NCBI GenBank assembly: GCA_023394955.1
Contig: JAEWZY010000023.1
Coordinates: forward strand, 36,351-100,350
Source of the DNA: Bacillota bacterium
GTDB lineage: Bacteria; Bacillota; UBA4882; UBA8346
Length of the DNA: 64,000 bases
Direction of reading: 5' to 3'
The translations under genes and the position numbers were made by a program. Under the pieces are notes generated by a model. That model had not been told where the DNA came from and searched no databases. It worked only from the letters and a program-made list of their open reading frames with translations. Within the stretch, counting starts at the first letter, position 1, and each line of letters starts with the position of its first letter. Shown here in pieces: positions 61,965 to 64,000 of this stretch.

Positions 61965-62449
61965 TGAGGCATATTATCTCGGCATTGGTGGTCAACCAAC
62001 CCGGCGTCATGATCCGGGTGGCCGGCCTGTTCAGCAGGAGAGGTTATAATATCGAAAGCATCGCCGTAGGCAGTTCCGAAGATCCGGCTTTATCGCGGAT
62101 TATCATTGTGGTTGATGCTGAAGACGATCAAGTGGTGGAGCAGATTGAAAAACAACTGTATAAACTAATCGATGTGGTCAAGGTTAATGATTTACCCACC
62201 GGGGAGTCGGTGGAACGGGAGTTGGCTTTGATCAAAGTAAACGCCGGTTCCCAAAGCCGCTCGGAAGTGCTGCAGATCGTCAATATTTTCCGGGCCAAGA
62301 TCGTCGATGTCAGCAGCCGGGCAGTGGTGGTCGAGATTACCGGTGAGGCCGACAAAGTCGAGGCGTTGATCGCGCTGTTGAAGCCTTTCGGGATCAGGGA
62401 GATCGTCCGGACGGGACAGATCGCCATCTTAAGATCGAACCGCAGATGA
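61961..62449 (+). CDS. ilvN: acetolactate synthase small subunit
   Basis: A 162-residue regulatory subunit with ACT domain at the N-terminus (RHIISALVVNQPGVMIRVAGLFSRRGYNIESIAVG), conferring valine feedback inhibition. Overlap with ilvB shows coupled translation. After it lie GCAGATTACG-type repeated bases, no ilvC. Confidence 0.97.
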   Translation: MMRHIISALVVNQPGVMIRVAGLFSRRGYNIESIAVGSSEDPALSRIIIVVDAEDDQVVEQIEKQLYKLIDVVKVNDLPTGESVERELALIKVNAGSQSRSEVLQIVNIFRAKIVDVSSRAVVVEITGEADKVEALIALLKPFGIREIVRTGQIAILRSNRR

Positions 62450-62581
62450 ATCACTGATGAGCGCAGATTACGCTGATTTTAAGTTGATAGAATAAAGAAA
62501 AGTGTTATTTCCACCATGAAGGACATGAAGAAGGAATTTAATATAAGGATCGCTTGTTAAGTAAACGGAATATCCATTCGC

Positions 62582-63196
62582 TTAAACCGGCCGGCGCCCG
62601 AGGGTGCGGATTTTCGTTTCGTGTTCACCGTACATTTCAAAGAGGGATTTTTGCGCTTCCACCAAATCCGAGAACCCTTGTCTGATCCCGCCGGATAGTT
62701 TGGCCACTTCCATTTGCAAGGCGTCATGCCGGGCCTTTTGGACTTCGCCGGAATGGACCAGCGATTGAATCATTTCGCCGTGTTCGGATTGTTGGACTTT
62801 GATGAATTTGACATCTTTTTCAATTCCGGAGACCTTTTGGTCCAAGCCGATGAATTTTTGATCCATCCCGGAGACCTTTTGATCCAAGCCGGTTAATCTT
62901 TGATCCATCCCGGAGACCTTTTGGTCCAAGCCGGTTAATCTTTGATCCATCCCAGAAACCTTTTGGTCCAAACCGGTTACTTTTTGATCTAAACCGGTGA
63001 ATTTTTGTTCCAATCCGATTAGCCTTTTGTCCAATCCCGTTACCTTTTGGTCTAAGTTGGTTACTGTATGCCCCACCCCGGTCAGCTTTTGATCTAAGCC
63101 GGTTACTGTTTGTTCCAAATGGTCCAAGCCGGTTATCTTTTGTTCTAAACCGGTTACTTTTTGGACTAGCAATTCCAACATTTCATGATCGGTCAT
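62582..63196 (-). CDS. coiled-coil protein of TGLDQKV heptad repeats
   Basis: A 204-residue protein. Residues 1-12 form a short helix, residues 12-125 are about sixteen heptads of the form xGLDQKV/xGMDQRL with hydrophobic a and d positions, a regular coiled coil. The C-terminal 70 residues form a helical region ending in SDLVEAQKSLFEMYGEHETKIRTLGRR. At DNA level a unit of 42 bases recurs almost exactly. Similar short coiled-coil proteins are seen in Bacillota but I do not know a function. It reads against the replication direction. ATG preceded by AAAGGAG. Confidence 0.8.
   Translation of the reverse strand: MTDHEMLELLVQKVTGLEQKITGLDHLEQTVTGLDQKLTGVGHTVTNLDQKVTGLDKRLIGLEQKFTGLDQKVTGLDQKVSGMDQRLTGLDQKVSGMDQRLTGLDQKVSGMDQKFIGLDQKVSGIEKDVKFIKVQQSEHGEMIQSLVHSGEVQKARHDALQMEVAKLSGGIRQGFSDLVEAQKSLFEMYGEHETKIRTLGRRPV
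62835..62990 (-). repeat. 42-bp tandem coding repeats in the coiled-coil gene
   Basis: The segments containing ATCCATCCCGGAGACC and CCAAGCCGGTTAATC recur about every 42 bases between roughly 62860 and 62970, encoding 14 residues (two heptads). Multiples of 21 keep the frame, so slippage would vary coiled-coil length without breaking the gene. Confidence 0.75.
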
Positions 63197-63961
63197 TTAT
63201 GATCGCTCCTTTCGGCCCTTCGGATATTTCCAAAATCAAGTATATTATATCGTGATATTCGATCAGGGTCAATGATCACAGAGATCGCAAAGAGCACAGA
63301 TGACGCGGATAAAGCATTGAGATCGCAAAGGAACTACTTTATCTTTACCGTTCGAAAAAAGCGAAGTTTTTTAGGGGCAAAAGATATTCTTTCGGATGAG
63401 GAAGGGAAGGCGGCATAAGTAAAAGTAAATTATGAGGACAGATTTTTCAGGAGGAATCGGGGTCCGGTCCGCGAAAGATTAAGTATATCTTTGCTGTGAT
63501 ACAAAGGAATGGTAGATTGGATGAAAAATTTTCAAAAAAAAAGAGGTTTTTTGAAACCAGCGTTGTAATAATACTTATAAAATAGAGGATAAATATAAGC
63601 AATGGTACATACATAATAAATTGAGTTTAAGATACAGTTAAGGAAGAATCAGGTTGTGTTAAGAAAGATTTCCTTGACAGATTGTACTATTTAAGATTAA
63701 AATTGATACGGATGTTTCTAGAAAAGGAAGTCAATTTCAGAGATTAAATGTTACAAATAAATATATGTTTTATTTGGCGAAGTTGGGGCGATATGTATTG
63801 GATCTGACCCATGACGTTTCCGGAGCGCATTTGAGGAGAACATTGGATCCCTCATACTGGACTCCGGTCCGATAGATTGAAAGGGGGTGGGCGGAGAACA
63901 GTAAGGTTTGGCAGTACAAGTATTACTTAGAGTTAAAAAATAAGGAGGAAAGTTTACAAAG
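63197..63961. other. long intergenic region at the right end
   Basis: 765 bases without a convincing gene. It contains degenerate CAGATGACGC-type elements (about 63276-63330), a consensus-like promoter at 63674-63703, and a nested stem around 63820-63867 that could be a leader structure of the following gene. Short open stretches exist (for example at 63316-63400), but none has codon use or homology I trust. Confidence 0.55.
63674..63703 (+). promoter_or_regulatory. sigma-A-like promoter before the last gene
   Basis: TTGACA (63674-63679), 18 bases, TAAAAT (63698-63703). It would give a leader of about 250 bases to the gene starting at 63962. Confidence 0.55.
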
Positions 63962-64000
63962 ATGAAAAAGTTATTAGTTATTTTAATGGCTGCTGTGATG
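63962..64000 (+). CDS. start of an exported protein (partial)
   Basis: ATG at 63962 with AGGAGG upstream (spacing about 14, longer than usual) begins MKKLLVILMAAVM, the start of a signal peptide. The rest lies beyond the window, so nothing more can be said. Confidence 0.6.
   Translation, partial: MKKLLVILMAAVM

Overview
The window is the replication-origin region of a spore-forming Bacillota (Firmicutes) chromosome. The evidence is the dnaA-dnaN-recF-remB-gyrB block facing away from rpmH-rnpA-yidD-yidC-jag-mnmE-mnmG-rsmG-parA-parB, together with parS sites, SpoVT, SpoVG, a SleB-type cortex hydrolase and a large Bacillus-type SRP RNA. A Clostridia-like or deeper-branching lineage fits best, but I cannot name the genus. 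Coding strand switches at the origin near 34.7 kb: nearly all genes to the left are on the minus strand and nearly all to the right on the plus strand, so transcription mostly follows replication.

Left arm, read away from the origin: dnaA, dnaN, recF, a DciA-like DUF721 protein, remB and gyrB (gyrA is not adjacent). Then come tadA, two tRNA-Ser genes, a two-gene sufC-sufB minimal Fe-S system, a beta-propeller protein and the SRP RNA. Next is the ispE, gntR, nucleotidyltransferase, spoVG, tRNA-Gln, glmU, rplY, pth, mfd, spoVT block. This matches the Bacillus order except that prs is missing and glmU is broken. Further out lie a phosphohexomutase, a methyltransferase, htrA, an IMP-cyclohydrolase-like gene, rlmH, a nuclease-like gene, an MFS transporter and a GGDEF/HD-GYP protein.

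Right arm: L34, RNase P protein, membrane-protein insertion genes, jag, mnmE, two tandem divergent mnmG genes, rsmG, parA and parB with two parS sites. These are followed by larB-larC (nickel-pincer cofactor), a DUF4446 protein, an M23 peptidase and a bactofilin. Beyond them are a lytic transglycosylase, a glycine-riboswitch-controlled gcvT-gcvPA-gcvPB operon without gcvH, a LysM/SleB hydrolase, a pair of small membrane proteins, ilvD, ilvB-ilvN and a coiled-coil protein made of heptad repeats.

The most unusual points are five. (1) The mnmG tandem, whose first copy is divergent. (2) glmU, which has an in-frame stop followed by a fossil that joins the middle of its acetyltransferase domain to its C-terminal tail. 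(3) About a dozen degenerate, exactly phased 21-bp repeats upstream of htrA's terminator. (4) The stand-alone SufCB pair. (5) Clean regulatory signals, including a consensus sigma-H promoter at spoVG and DnaA-box arrays at three places around the origin. All family calls come from reading motifs by eye; no database search was run.
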